NCBI GenBank assembly: GCA_963697565.1
Contig: CAVOOM010000007.1
Coordinates: forward strand, 310,001-374,000
Direction: 5' to 3'
Source of the DNA: CAWFSE01 sp963697565
GTDB taxonomy: Bacteria; Actinomycetota; Actinomycetes; CAVWCF01
DNA: 64,000 nucleotides
How positions within the stretch are numbered: the first letter of the stretch is position 1; each line of letters begins with the position of its first letter. A program made the translations under genes and the position numbers. Positions 37,630-46,916 of the stretch are shown piece by piece. The notes under the pieces are model-generated. The model made no database searches, was not told the DNA's origin, and was given only the letters and a program-made list of their open reading frames with translations.

Positions 37630-39081
37630 CTACGCCGAGGTCACCACGTGCTCGCGCCACCACGCCTGGCCCTCGGCCGGCAGGCTGTGGATCGGGTCGT
37701 AGTACTCGTAGCGGCGGGTGAGCGCCTTGGGGTCGTCGGCCTCGATCCCGGTCCGGTAGTTCTTCGTCCAGTACGAGATGCCGAGCAGCTCGTCGTACTC
37801 GGAGACCTGGTGCACCCAGCGCTTGCCGACGAACGGGACGTCGCACACGATCCGCGGGGTCGCGAAGCCGGGCAGCCAGCCCATGATCCCGTGCTGCAGG
37901 CGCTGGGCCTCGCGCAGCGACACCCGCCAGTGCTCGCTCGCCGGGATCATGTCGCACATGTAGAGGTAGTACGGCGTGATGGAGGCGCCGTCCATCAGGG
38001 CGAACGACAGGTCGAGGAGCGCCTCGACCTCGGCGTTGACCCCGCGCATCAAGACGCCCTGGTTGCGCACATCGCGCACCCCGGCGGCGAGCAGGGCGCG
38101 CGAGGCCTCGGCCACCAGCGGCGTGACGGACTGCGCGGCGTTGACGTGCGTGTGGACGGCCAGTCCGACGCCGCGCGCGCGGGCTGTGGCGGCGACCCGG
38201 GTCATCCCCTCGACGACCTCGTCCTGCAGCCAGTGCTGGGGGAGGCCCATCAGGGCCTTCGTCGCCAGCCGGATGTCGCGGACATGCTCCAATTCGAGCA
38301 GCGAGGTGATGAAGGACTCGAGCCGCGCCCAAGGGAGGTTGGCCACGTCGCCGCCCGACACCACCACATCGCGGACCCCGGGGGAGCGGCGCAGGTAGTC
38401 GACCATCGCCTCGAAGCGGTCCTGCGGCTTGAGGACCAGCTTGAGCTTGTCGACCTGGGGGGTCGAGTTGCCGACCAGGTCCATGCGCGTGCAGTGGCCG
38501 CAGTACTGCGGGCAGGTGGAGAGCAGCTCGGCGAGCACCTTGGTGGGATAGCGGTGGGTAAGCCCCTCGGCGACCCACATGTCGTGCTCGTGCAGCGAGT
38601 CGCGGCTGGAGTGCGGGTGGCTGGGCCAGCCGGCGTCCCGGTCGGAGTAGATCGGCAGCATGTAGCAGCGGACCGGGTCGGCGCGGAAGGCCGCGGTGAA
38701 CTCGGCCGTCGAGGGCTCCCCGCTGTCGTGCGAGGCGGGGGCCATCGTGTTGAGCATCTGCGGCGGCACGAGCATGCTCATCGTGGCCCGCTCGCGCTGA
38801 TCGCGCTCGAGGTCGTCGTAGAAGGCGTCGTCCAGCAGGCCGCCCATCAGGTCGCGCAGCTGCTTGCTGGACTTGATGCAGTGGGCCCGCTGCCATTGCG
38901 CCGAGCGCCACTCCTGGGCGGTGACGTCCGCCCAGCCGGGCAGCCGCCGCCAGTCCGGCTCGGCGAGCGGCCGCGCGATGTAGTCGTACGGCTGGCCGGC
39001 GGCCCGGGCGGACCGCAGGTGCGGGCTGGACGGGACGTGGGCGACGGGCACGGCGGCCTCCTCGGCGCGGGACAGGTGCAT
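37630..39081 (-). CDS. kamA: L-lysine 2,3-aminomutase
   Basis: A radical-SAM, PLP-dependent enzyme converting L-lysine to L-beta-lysine, the entry step of lysine fermentation. 483 residues. The cluster motif is CPQYCGHC (CxxxCxxC) at about residue 190, followed by SGGDVANLPW; the PLP lysine is probably in VPFVGKRWV. The length and the long C-terminal extension match KamA-like proteins rather than the short EF-P modifier EpmB. It is transcribed divergently from kdd and away from the rest of the pathway. ATG 39081. Confidence 0.9.
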   Translation of the reverse strand: MHLSRAEEAAVPVAHVPSSPHLRSARAAGQPYDYIARPLAEPDWRRLPGWADVTAQEWRSAQWQRAHCIKSSKQLRDLMGGLLDDAFYDDLERDQRERATMSMLVPPQMLNTMAPASHDSGEPSTAEFTAAFRADPVRCYMLPIYSDRDAGWPSHPHSSRDSLHEHDMWVAEGLTHRYPTKVLAELLSTCPQYCGHCTRMDLVGNSTPQVDKLKLVLKPQDRFEAMVDYLRRSPGVRDVVVSGGDVANLPWARLESFITSLLELEHVRDIRLATKALMGLPQHWLQDEVVEGMTRVAATARARGVGLAVHTHVNAAQSVTPLVAEASRALLAAGVRDVRNQGVLMRGVNAEVEALLDLSFALMDGASITPYYLYMCDMIPASEHWRVSLREAQRLQHGIMGWLPGFATPRIVCDVPFVGKRWVHQVSEYDELLGISYWTKNYRTGIEADDPKALTRRYEYYDPIHSLPAEGQAWWREHVVTSA

Positions 39082-39214
39082 CACCGGAGGATACGGCAGG
39101 ACTTGCGGCCGTTGCATGGATTGACGGGAGGATCTTCGGTGCGTGGCGGATTTCGCCCCAAGGGCTTCGGCCGCAATGGTGGCATCCCCGCCGGGATCTT
39201 GGAAGGATGGCCCC
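39082..39214. promoter_or_regulatory. Divergent promoter region of kamA and kdd with inverted repeat
   Basis: 133 bases separating divergent kamA and kdd. An 8-base perfect inverted repeat TTGCGGCC (39103-39110) and GGCCGCAA (39169-39176) brackets its centre. TTGACG at 39121-39126 could be a -35 element; no convincing -10 is visible. A regulator such as the nearby Lrp protein could bind here; that is inference. Confidence 0.4.
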
Positions 39215-40273
39215 GTGCCCCCCACGTCTCCCATCGGCCTGCACCGCGTCGTCGACCCGCCCGGAGTGCTGCCGCAGGCGGCGCGGGTGCTCGACCCGGA
39301 TCCGGCGGTGGGCGCCGACGAGGTGCGGGTCCGCGTCGAGGCCCTCAACCTCGACGCCGCGTCCTACCGCCAGCTTGAGCAGTCGCACGGAGGCGACGGG
39401 GCGGCCGTCCGCGCCGCGGTCCTGGCCATCGTCGCCGAGCGCGGCAAGATGCAGAATCCGGTGACCGGATCCGGAGGCATGCTCGTCGGGGTCGTCGACG
39501 AGGTCGGGCCGGAGTCCCCGCTGGGGCTGCGCCCGGGTGACCGCATCGCGTCGCTCGTCTCCCTGTCCCTCACCCCCCTGCGGATTGACGACGGCCTGGC
39601 CCGCTGGGACGGACGCAGCGAGCGGGTCCCGTGCGACGGCACCGCGATCCTCTTCGGCCGCTCCATCGCGGCCGTGCTTCCCGACGACCTGCCGGCCGAC
39701 CTGGCGATGAGCGTCTTCGACGTGTGCGGGGCCCCCGCCCTCGTCGCCCGCGTGGTGGCCGACCGGATCGGACGCGGCCTGCCCACCGTGGTCGCGGTGA
39801 TCGGCGGCGCGGGCAAGAGCGGCTCGCTGGCCCTAGCGGCCGCCCGCGCGACGGGGGCGACCCGCACGATCGGCGTCGTCCCCATCGAGGCGGAGGCCGT
39901 GAGCCTCCGAGGCGCCGACCTGGCCGACGCGGTCACGCTGGCCGACGCGCGCGATCCCGTCGCACTCGCCGACGCGGTGGCGTCAGCGGGGGGGCCGGCC
40001 GACATCACGGTCGTGTGCGTCGACGTCCCCGGCTGCGAGCACGGGGCGATCCTGGCCACCGCCGAGGGCGGCGTCGTCATCTTCTTCTCGATGGCCACCT
40101 CCTTCACTGCGGCGGCGCTTGGGGCGGAGGGGCTCGCCGCCGACGTCACGATGCTCGTCGGCAACGGCTACGTGCCCGGCCACGCGGCGTACGCCCTGGA
40201 CGTGCTGCGCGGGAGCCCCGGCGCACGCGGGTTGTTCGAGGCGCGGCTGGCGCGCGAGGAGACGCGCCCGTGA
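39215..40273 (+). CDS. kdd: L-erythro-3,5-diaminohexanoate dehydrogenase
   Basis: Kdd oxidatively deaminates 3,5-diaminohexanoate with NAD(P)+ to 5-amino-3-oxohexanoate. 352 residues, starting at GTG 39215 (VPPTSPIGLHRVV). Medium-chain dehydrogenase-like: the N-terminal GroES-like part and a Rossmann motif VVAVIGGAGKSGSLALAAARATGA. QNPVTGSGGMLVGVVDEVG is characteristic of Kdd. The GTG start of the next gene overlaps its stop (GTGA). Confidence 0.9.
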   Translation: MPPTSPIGLHRVVDPPGVLPQAARVLDPDPAVGADEVRVRVEALNLDAASYRQLEQSHGGDGAAVRAAVLAIVAERGKMQNPVTGSGGMLVGVVDEVGPESPLGLRPGDRIASLVSLSLTPLRIDDGLARWDGRSERVPCDGTAILFGRSIAAVLPDDLPADLAMSVFDVCGAPALVARVVADRIGRGLPTVVAVIGGAGKSGSLALAAARATGATRTIGVVPIEAEAVSLRGADLADAVTLADARDPVALADAVASAGGPADITVVCVDVPGCEHGAILATAEGGVVIFFSMATSFTAAALGAEGLAADVTMLVGNGYVPGHAAYALDVLRGSPGARGLFEARLAREETRP

Positions 40274-41890
40274 CCCGCGTGCTGCTGCGCGGGGGGCAGG
40301 TCCACACCCCCGCCGACCCAGGGGCGACCGCCCTGCTGACCGACGGCGACACGGTGGCCTGGACCGGCTCCGACAGCGCCGCGGCGGACATCGCCGCCGC
40401 GGGCGGGGCCGACCTGCGGGTCGTCGACCTGGAGGGCGCCCTGGTGACACCCGCCTTCGTCGACGCCCACGTCCACGCGACCAGCACCGGCATCGCGCTT
40501 GAGGGGCTCGACCTCACCGGTTGCCCCTCGCTCGCCGACGCGCTGGACCGGCTCGAACGGCACGCGCGGCACCTGCGCGGCGGGGTGATCCTGGGCCACG
40601 GCTGGGATGAGACGGGGTGGCCGGAGGGCCGCCCGCCCACGCGCCAGGAGGTCGACCGCGCCTCGTACGGCGGGGTCGTCTACCTCACCCGCGATCGACG
40701 TGCACTCCGCGGTCGCCTCGTCGGCGCTGCTGGCGGCGGCGCCCGACCTGCGGGGGCTGGCCGGGTACGACCTCGACGGGGTGCTCACGCCGCGAGGCGC
40801 ACCACGCCGCCCGGGCGGTGGCCCTGGAGGCGATCACCGCCGGGCAGCGGCGCGACGCCCAGCGCGCCACGCTGCGGCGGGCGGCCGAGCTGGGCATCGG
40901 CGCGCTGCACGAGATGGGCGGGCCGGAGATCTCCTCCGAGGACGACTTCCGCTCCATGCTGGCCCTGGCCACCGAGGGCGGCGGGCCGGACGTCATCGGC
41001 TACTGGGGCGAGCTGGGCGGCGTCGACAGGGCCCGCGAGCTCGGCGCGCTGGGCGCTGCCGGCGACCTGTTCGCCGACGGGGCGCTCGGCTCGCACACTG
41101 CGTGCCTGCGCACCGTCTACGCCGACGACTCGCACACACGGGGTGCGGCTACCTCACCGCGGCCGAGGTCCGCGACCACGTGGTCGCGTGCACCCAGGCC
41201 GGTCTGCAGGGCGGCTTCCACGTCATCGGCGACGGGGCGATGGACGCCGTGCTCGCCGGGCTGCAGGAGGCCGCCGAGCGGGTGGGGGTCGACGCGCTAC
41301 AGGGCGGCCCGGCATCGGCTTGAGCACGTCGAGATGATCGACGTCCGACGGCATCGCCGTGCTCGCCCGCCTCGGGCGTCTTCGCCAGCGTCCAGCCGGT
41401 CTTCGACGCGCTCTGGGGCGGCGAGGAAGGCATGTACGTGCAGCGGCTGGGCTCCGAGCGGGCCCGCGGGATGAACCCGTTCGCGGCGTTCCTCTCCGCC
41501 GGCGTCCCGATCGCCCTCGGCAGCGACTCACCGGTCACCCCGCTCGGCCCCTGGGCCGCCGTGCGCGCGGCCGCCTACCACCAGACCCCGGAGTCGCGGC
41601 TGTCGGTGCGCGCCGCCTTCGCCGCCCATACCCGCGGGGGCTGGCGGGCCGCCGGGCGCGATGACGCCGGGCTCCTGGTGCCGGGCGCCCCGGCGACATA
41701 CGCGCTGTGGGAGGCGGGCGACCTCGTGGTCCGCGCCCCGGACGAGCGCGTCCGCGCCTGGTCGACCGACCCGCGCAGCCGGGTGCCGGGCCTGCCCGAC
41801 GTCGCGCCGGGGCTGACCCTGCCGCGCTGCCTGCGCACCGTCGTGCGCGGCGCCACCGTGTATGACACCGACGAGGTGGAGGCCGCATGA
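40270..41890 (+). CDS. Amidohydrolase (YtcJ-like), heavily frameshifted as sequenced
   Basis: A metal-dependent amidohydrolase, about 537 residues when repaired. The N-terminal metal motif is FVDAHVHATSTG, then LGHGWDETGWPEGR; later HRLEHVEM and LGSDSPV carry further metal ligands. Six breaks are needed: about 40693, 40790, 41138, 41299, 41343 and 41377; five are one extra base and one is two extra or one missing. After repair it matches YtcJ-type amidohydrolases. It lies inside the lysine operon between kdd and kamD, which overlap its ends. Possibly it opens a lactam or amide intermediate. That role is inference. Confidence 0.78.
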
Positions 41891-43461
41891 GCGCCCGGAG
41901 GCCGCACGGCCTGCTCGACCTGGACCCCCGCGCCGTCCGCCACGCCCGGGCGCTGGCGCGCAAGGCGGGGGCCCCAGTCGTCCGGCTGTCCCGGACCCAC
42001 ACGACCGTCTCGGTCGAGCGAGCCGTCCTGCGCCTCGCCGGGCTGCAGGGCGCCGACCTTGAGGGCATCCCGTGGGCCAACCGGCTCGTCGATGTGGTGC
42101 GCGAGCAGGTCGGCCTGGAGCACGGCGTCGCCCTGCCGGTTTGGGACGCGCTGGCGCGCTCCGGCCAGCCGGACGTGCTGGCCGTCGCGCAGCAGGCGGC
42201 GACCGGAGCCCTGACCTTCGCCGTCCCCGAGGGACGCGACGCGGCGCGGGCCCGGCGGCTTGCGCGGGCGGCGGCGGCACGGGGGATCGCGCAGATCGAC
42301 CGCAACCGCCGCCAGCGGGAGCGCCTGGTCCGCCGCTACGGCGATCCGCCCAAGCCATGGATCTACCTGATCGTCGCCACCGGCGACATCCGCGAGGACA
42401 TCCCGCAGGCGCAGGCCGCCGCCCGCGAGGGCGCCGACGTGATCGCGGTGATCCGCTCGACCGGGCAGTCGCTGCTCGACTACGTCCCCGAGGGCGAGAC
42501 CCACGAGGGCTACGCCGGCACGTACGCGACGCAGGAGAACTTCCGGCTGATGCGCGCGGCCCTCGACGACGTCAGCCGCGAGCTCGGCCGCTACATCCGG
42601 CTGACCAACTACGCCTCGGGCCTGTGCATGCCGGAGATCGCCACGTTGGCCGGGCTCGAGCGGCTCGACATGATGCTCAACGACTCGATGTACGGGATCC
42701 TCTTCCGCGACATCAACCCGATCCGCACCTTCGTCGACCAGCGGTTCAGCCGGCAGATCCACGCCCGCGCCGGGATCATCATCAACACCGGCGAGGACAA
42801 CTACCTCACCACCGACGACGCGGTCGACGCCGCGCACACGGTCACGGTCTCCCAGCTGCTCAACGAGTACTTCGCCAAGGAGGCGGGGCTCACCGACGAC
42901 CTGATCGGGCTGGGGCACGCCTTCGAGATCGACCCGGCCCGGCCCGACTCGTTCCGGCTGGAGCTGGCGCATGCGCTGCTGGCGCGCGAGCTGTTCCCCG
43001 ACGCCCCGCTCAAGTGGATGCCGCCCACCCGGCACATGACCGGGGACATCTTCGGCGGCTACCTGCTGGACGGGTTCTTCAACCTGGCCGGGGCGCTGAC
43101 CGGCCAGGGGATCCTGCTGGTCGGGATGATGACCGAGGCCGTGCACACCCCGTGGCTGTCCGACCGCGACCTGGCCCTGCAGAACGTCCGCTACGTGCTC
43201 AACGCGGCCGGGGGGCTGCGCGAGGACTTCCGGCCCGCCCCCGACGGGCTCATCGTGCGGCGCGCCCACCAGGTGCTGGACGAGGCGGTCGCGCTGCTCC
43301 AGGCGATCGTCGACGACCACTCGCTGCTGGAGGCGATCGCCGACGGCACCTTCGGGCTGATGAAGCGCCCGCCGGGCGGGGGCCGCGGCCTCGACGGCGT
43401 GGTCAAGCACGGCTCGGAGTACTACAACCCCGCGTCTGAGCTGCTGGAGGAGGGCACATGA
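41887..43461 (+). CDS. kamD: Lysine 5,6-aminomutase alpha subunit
   Basis: KamD with KamE forms the adenosylcobalamin- and PLP-dependent aminomutase that turns beta-lysine into 3,5-diaminohexanoate. 524 residues. The TIM-barrel core is clear: PWIYLIVATGDIREDIPQAQ, IRSTGQSLLDYVPEGETHEG, YASGLCMPEIATLAG and KWMPPTRHMTGDIFGGYL. ATG 41887 overlaps the preceding stop (ATGA). Intact. Confidence 0.94.
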   Translation: MSARRPHGLLDLDPRAVRHARALARKAGAPVVRLSRTHTTVSVERAVLRLAGLQGADLEGIPWANRLVDVVREQVGLEHGVALPVWDALARSGQPDVLAVAQQAATGALTFAVPEGRDAARARRLARAAAARGIAQIDRNRRQRERLVRRYGDPPKPWIYLIVATGDIREDIPQAQAAAREGADVIAVIRSTGQSLLDYVPEGETHEGYAGTYATQENFRLMRAALDDVSRELGRYIRLTNYASGLCMPEIATLAGLERLDMMLNDSMYGILFRDINPIRTFVDQRFSRQIHARAGIIINTGEDNYLTTDDAVDAAHTVTVSQLLNEYFAKEAGLTDDLIGLGHAFEIDPARPDSFRLELAHALLARELFPDAPLKWMPPTRHMTGDIFGGYLLDGFFNLAGALTGQGILLVGMMTEAVHTPWLSDRDLALQNVRYVLNAAGGLREDFRPAPDGLIVRRAHQVLDEAVALLQAIVDDHSLLEAIADGTFGLMKRPPGGGRGLDGVVKHGSEYYNPASELLEEGT

Positions 43462-44249
43462 CCGGCTCGCGCCGACCCCCCGAGAAGCGGCTGTTCCGCC
43501 CGTACGGCGACACGACCGGCGACGGGGCGGTCCAGGTGTCGTTCACCCTGCCGCTCCCGCACGACAAGCGCGCCGAGGGCGCCGCGCTGCAGCTGGCCCG
43601 CAAGATGGGCCTCGACCCGGCGCTCGTCGCCCACGCCAAGCCGATCGGCGCCGACTACACGTTCTTCGTCGTGTACGGCCGATGCTCGCACCTCGTCGAT
43701 CCGACGCTCGTCGAGATCGTGGAGCGCGAGTACCCCCTGCTGACCCCCAAGGAGGTCAACCAGGCGATCAAGTCCGGCCTGCGCCGCCGACTCGTGGTCG
43801 TGGGCGCGTGCATCGGCTCCGACGCCCACACCGTGGGGATCGACGCGATCCTCAACGTCAAGGGCTGGGCGGGGGAGAAGGGGCTGGAGTACTACCGCGA
43901 GATCAAGGTGGTCAACCTCGGGGCGCAGGTGTCGATCCCCGACCTCGTCGCCCAGGCGCGGGCCGAGCACGCCGACGCGGTGCTGGTCTCGCAGGTCGTC
44001 ACCATGCGCGACTCGCACCTGACCAACACCCGCGAGATGTCGGCGGCCTTCCGCGAGGCGTTCCCGGCCTCCCGGCGGCCGCTGCTCATCGCCGGCGGAC
44101 CGCGCTTCGACGAGGCCGCGGCGGCCGATCTCGGGGTGGACCGCGTCTTCACCAAGGGGGCCACCCCGGGGGTGGTGGCCTCGTACCTCACCCACGCCCT
44201 GGTCACCAGCAGGCACCCGGCCCGATCCTCCGGAGGAGCCACCCCATGA
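43458..44249 (+). CDS. kamE: Lysine 5,6-aminomutase beta subunit
   Basis: The cobalamin-binding subunit, 263 residues. The DxHxxG lower-ligand motif is DAHTVG at about residue 122, and the lysine that locks PLP in the open form lies in LNVKGWAGEKGLEYY at about 135. An Rossmann-like B12 domain follows (AEHADAVLVSQVV). Overlaps kamD by four bases (ATGA) and kal by four bases. Confidence 0.94.
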   Translation: MTGSRRPPEKRLFRPYGDTTGDGAVQVSFTLPLPHDKRAEGAALQLARKMGLDPALVAHAKPIGADYTFFVVYGRCSHLVDPTLVEIVEREYPLLTPKEVNQAIKSGLRRRLVVVGACIGSDAHTVGIDAILNVKGWAGEKGLEYYREIKVVNLGAQVSIPDLVAQARAEHADAVLVSQVVTMRDSHLTNTREMSAAFREAFPASRRPLLIAGGPRFDEAAAADLGVDRVFTKGATPGVVASYLTHALVTSRHPARSSGGATP

Positions 44250-44635
44250 GCAGCCCCGTCGGCACCCGCGTCGTCCACCGCTGCTACGTCTCGCACAGCC
44301 ACGCGCACTACGGCGGGGCGCTGGTCGACGGGGCGTATGTGCTCGGGCTGTTCGGCGACGCCGCCACCGAGCTGTGCATCCAGACCGACGGCGACGAGGG
44401 GCTGTTCGCCGCGTACGACCTGGTGGAGTTCCGCGCCCCCGTGCGCGCGGGCGACGTCGTCGAGGTGACGGCGGAGGTCGACCGGGCCGGGACGCGCAGC
44501 CGGGGCATCGCCTTCGAGGCGCGGGTGGTCTGCCGCGCCGACCCCGAGCGCTCGGAGTCCGCGGCGGCCGTCCTCGACCCGCCGGTCGTCGCGGTGGTCG
44601 CGCACGGAACGGTCGTGGTGCCCGCGGCCGGGTAG
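44246..44635 (+). CDS. kal: 3-aminobutyryl-CoA ammonia-lyase
   Basis: A 129-residue hotdog-fold protein of the Kal type, removing ammonia from 3-aminobutyryl-CoA to give crotonyl-CoA. It reads SHSHAHYGGALVDGAYVLGLFGDAATELC, then VEFRAPVRAGDVVEVTAEV. Its placement right after kamE, as in lysine-fermenting clusters, decides the name. The cleavage enzyme Kce that should precede it in the pathway is not in this window. Confidence 0.9.
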   Translation: MSSPVGTRVVHRCYVSHSHAHYGGALVDGAYVLGLFGDAATELCIQTDGDEGLFAAYDLVEFRAPVRAGDVVEVTAEVDRAGTRSRGIAFEARVVCRADPERSESAAAVLDPPVVAVVAHGTVVVPAAG

Positions 44636-44646
44636 CGTCCCGTCGC

Positions 44647-46155
44647 ATGCCGTCCGCCCCGACCCTTGCTCGCGCCGCGGCGGCGCTGGGGCTCGGGGCC
44701 GCGCTCGGGCTGGCGTTCCCGCCGTACGGCTGGTGGCCCCTCGCCGTCCCGTGCCTCGCGGGGATGGCCGCCCTGTGGTGGAGCGTCCCCCCGCGCCGCG
44801 CCCTCTGGCTCGGCGGGCTGTCGGGGTTCGCGTTCTTCCTGGTCGTCCTGGTGTGGATGCGCGCGATCGGCGCGGACGCCTGGATCCTGTTGGCGGCCCT
44901 GCAGGCGGCGTACGTGGCGGGCTGCGCGGCGCTGGTCTCCCTGACCCGGGCGCTGGGCTGGCGTTGGCTGGCCTTCGCGGGGCTCTGGCTGCTCCAGGAG
45001 TGGGTGCGGGCCCGGATCCCCTGGGGTGGCCTGGCCTGGGCCCGGCTGGCCTTCGCCTCGCCCGACGCGCCGCCCGCCGGGCTGGCCGCCTGGGGCGGGG
45101 CGCCGCTCGTCTCCTTCGCCTGGGCGCTCGCGGGGGCGCTGCTCGCCGAGGCCGCCCTGCGTGTCCGCGAGGCGCCTCGCCGGGCCATTGCCTCGGCCGC
45201 CGCCGCCGTCGCGGTGCTCAGCCTGGGACTGGTGGTCCCGCGCGCCGCCGGGGGCCCCGAGACCGCCACCGTGGGGGTGGTGCAAGGCAGCGTCCCGCGG
45301 ATCGGCATCGGCTTCCTCGGCGAACGCGAGCAGGTGCTCCGCAACCACCTGCGCGAGCTCGGCGAGCTCACCGCGGAGGTGGAGGCGGGGCGCGCGCCGC
45401 AACCCGACTTCGTGGTGCTCCCGGAGAACGCCAGCGACGTCGACCTGACCCGCAACCCGGCCGCCGAGGCGCTCGTCGACCGCGCTGTGGCCGCCGTCGG
45501 GGTCCCGACGCTGGTGGGCTCGGTGGAGCGCACCGAGGACGAGCTGCGGGTCCGCAACACCGCGGTCGTCTGGGATCCCGAGACCGGCCCGGGGGACACC
45601 TACGTCAAGCAGCGGCTGGTGCCGTTCGGCGAGTTCATCCCGTTCCGCTCGGCGCTGTCCCGCTACACCGACCGGATCGCCCTGCAGCCGCGCGACTTCG
45701 AGCCGGGCACCGATCCCGCGATCCTCACCATCGCCGACCTCCCGATCGGGATCGCGATCTGCTTCGAGGTCGCGGAGGACGCGATCGTCCGCCAAGGGGT
45801 GGCCCTCGGCGGGCAGGCCATCGTGGTGCAGACCAACAACGCCACGTACACCTTCACAGGCCAGCTCCAGCAGCAGTGGGCCATCGCGCGGCTGCGCGCC
45901 ATCGAGCACGGCCGCAGCGTCGCGGTCGCCGCCACCACCGGCATCACCGGCTTCGCGCTCCCCAATGGGTCGGTGGCCGCCGAGCTGGCGGAGTACGAGC
46001 CGGGCCACCTGGTCGAGAGCATCGCCCTGTCGGAGGACCTCACCCCGGCGACGCGTCTGGGAGAGTGGCCGGACCGACTTCTGGTGCTGATCGGTGTCGC
46101 CGCGGTGGCCGCGGCCCTACTCCGGCGCCGCGACGCGAAGGGAAGCAGGCCATGA
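44647..46155 (+). CDS. lnt: Apolipoprotein N-acyltransferase
   Basis: Lnt transfers a third acyl chain to lipoproteins. 502 residues: about seven membrane helices, then the nitrilase-fold periplasmic domain and a last helix. The catalytic triad is E in LPENASD, K in KQRLVPFGEF and C in ICFEVAED. It follows kal by a few bases but is a housekeeping gene. Overlaps the next gene by four bases, making a lipoprotein/mannosyl pair as in mycobacterial Ppm1, here as two separate genes. Confidence 0.93.
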   Translation: MPSAPTLARAAAALGLGAALGLAFPPYGWWPLAVPCLAGMAALWWSVPPRRALWLGGLSGFAFFLVVLVWMRAIGADAWILLAALQAAYVAGCAALVSLTRALGWRWLAFAGLWLLQEWVRARIPWGGLAWARLAFASPDAPPAGLAAWGGAPLVSFAWALAGALLAEAALRVREAPRRAIASAAAAVAVLSLGLVVPRAAGGPETATVGVVQGSVPRIGIGFLGEREQVLRNHLRELGELTAEVEAGRAPQPDFVVLPENASDVDLTRNPAAEALVDRAVAAVGVPTLVGSVERTEDELRVRNTAVVWDPETGPGDTYVKQRLVPFGEFIPFRSALSRYTDRIALQPRDFEPGTDPAILTIADLPIGIAICFEVAEDAIVRQGVALGGQAIVVQTNNATYTFTGQLQQQWAIARLRAIEHGRSVAVAATTGITGFALPNGSVAAELAEYEPGHLVESIALSEDLTPATRLGEWPDRLLVLIGVAAVAAALLRRRDAKGSRP

Positions 46156-46910
46156 CGGCGGTGGACGGCACCGGGGTGCTGGTCGTCGTGCCCACGTACA
46201 ACGAGTCGCTCAACCTGCTGCCCCTCCTCGACCGGATCCGGGCCGCAACCCCGAACGCCGACGTGCTGGTCGTCGACGACGCGAGCCCGGACGGCACCGG
46301 CCAGCAGGCCGACGAGAGGTCGGCCGCCGACCCGCACGTGCACGTGCTCCACCGCTCCGCCAAGCAGGGCCTCGGCCGCGCCTACGTCGCCGGCTTCGGC
46401 TGGGGGCTGGACCGGGACTACTCGATCTTCGTCGAGATGGACGCCGACGGCTCGCACCAGCCTGAGCAGCTGCCCGATCTGCTCGCCGCCCTGGACCGCG
46501 ACCCGGGCGCCGGCCTCGCCCTGGGCTCCCGCTGGGTGTCGGGCGGCCGAGTGGTGAACTGGCCGCGTTCCCGCGAGGTCCTCTCACGCGGGGGCAACGC
46601 CTACGTGCGGCTCTGGCTCGGTTTGCCGGTCAACGACGCCACCGGCGGGTTCCGCGCGTACCGTCGGGCGGCCCTGGAGGTCATGGGCCTGGACGATGTC
46701 GACTCCCAGGGCTACTGCTTCCAGGTCGACCTCACCCAGCGGCTGCTGGCCGCGGGGCTCGGCGTCGTCGAGGTGCCGATCACCTTCGTCGAGCGCGAGC
46801 GGGGCGACAGCAAGATGAGCCGGGCCATCGTGGGGGAGGCGCTCTGGCGGGTCACCGCCTGGGGGGCCGCCGAACGCTACGACCGGCTCCGCCGCCGGAT
46901 CGGCAGGTGA
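46152..46910 (+). CDS. Polyprenol-phosphate mannosyltransferase (dolichol-phosphate mannose synthase-like)
   Basis: A GT2 glycosyltransferase, 252 residues, making polyprenyl-monophosphomannose used for lipoglycans and protein O-mannosylation. Motifs: VVVPTYNESLNL, VVDDASPDGTG, EMDADGSHQPEQL and ERERGDSKMS. No membrane helices. In mycobacteria an Lnt domain is fused to this enzyme as Ppm1; here they are overlapping separate genes (ATGA). Confidence 0.92.
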   Translation: MTAVDGTGVLVVVPTYNESLNLLPLLDRIRAATPNADVLVVDDASPDGTGQQADERSAADPHVHVLHRSAKQGLGRAYVAGFGWGLDRDYSIFVEMDADGSHQPEQLPDLLAALDRDPGAGLALGSRWVSGGRVVNWPRSREVLSRGGNAYVRLWLGLPVNDATGGFRAYRRAALEVMGLDDVDSQGYCFQVDLTQRLLAAGLGVVEVPITFVERERGDSKMSRAIVGEALWRVTAWGAAERYDRLRRRIGR

Positions 46911-46916
46911 TCGGGG

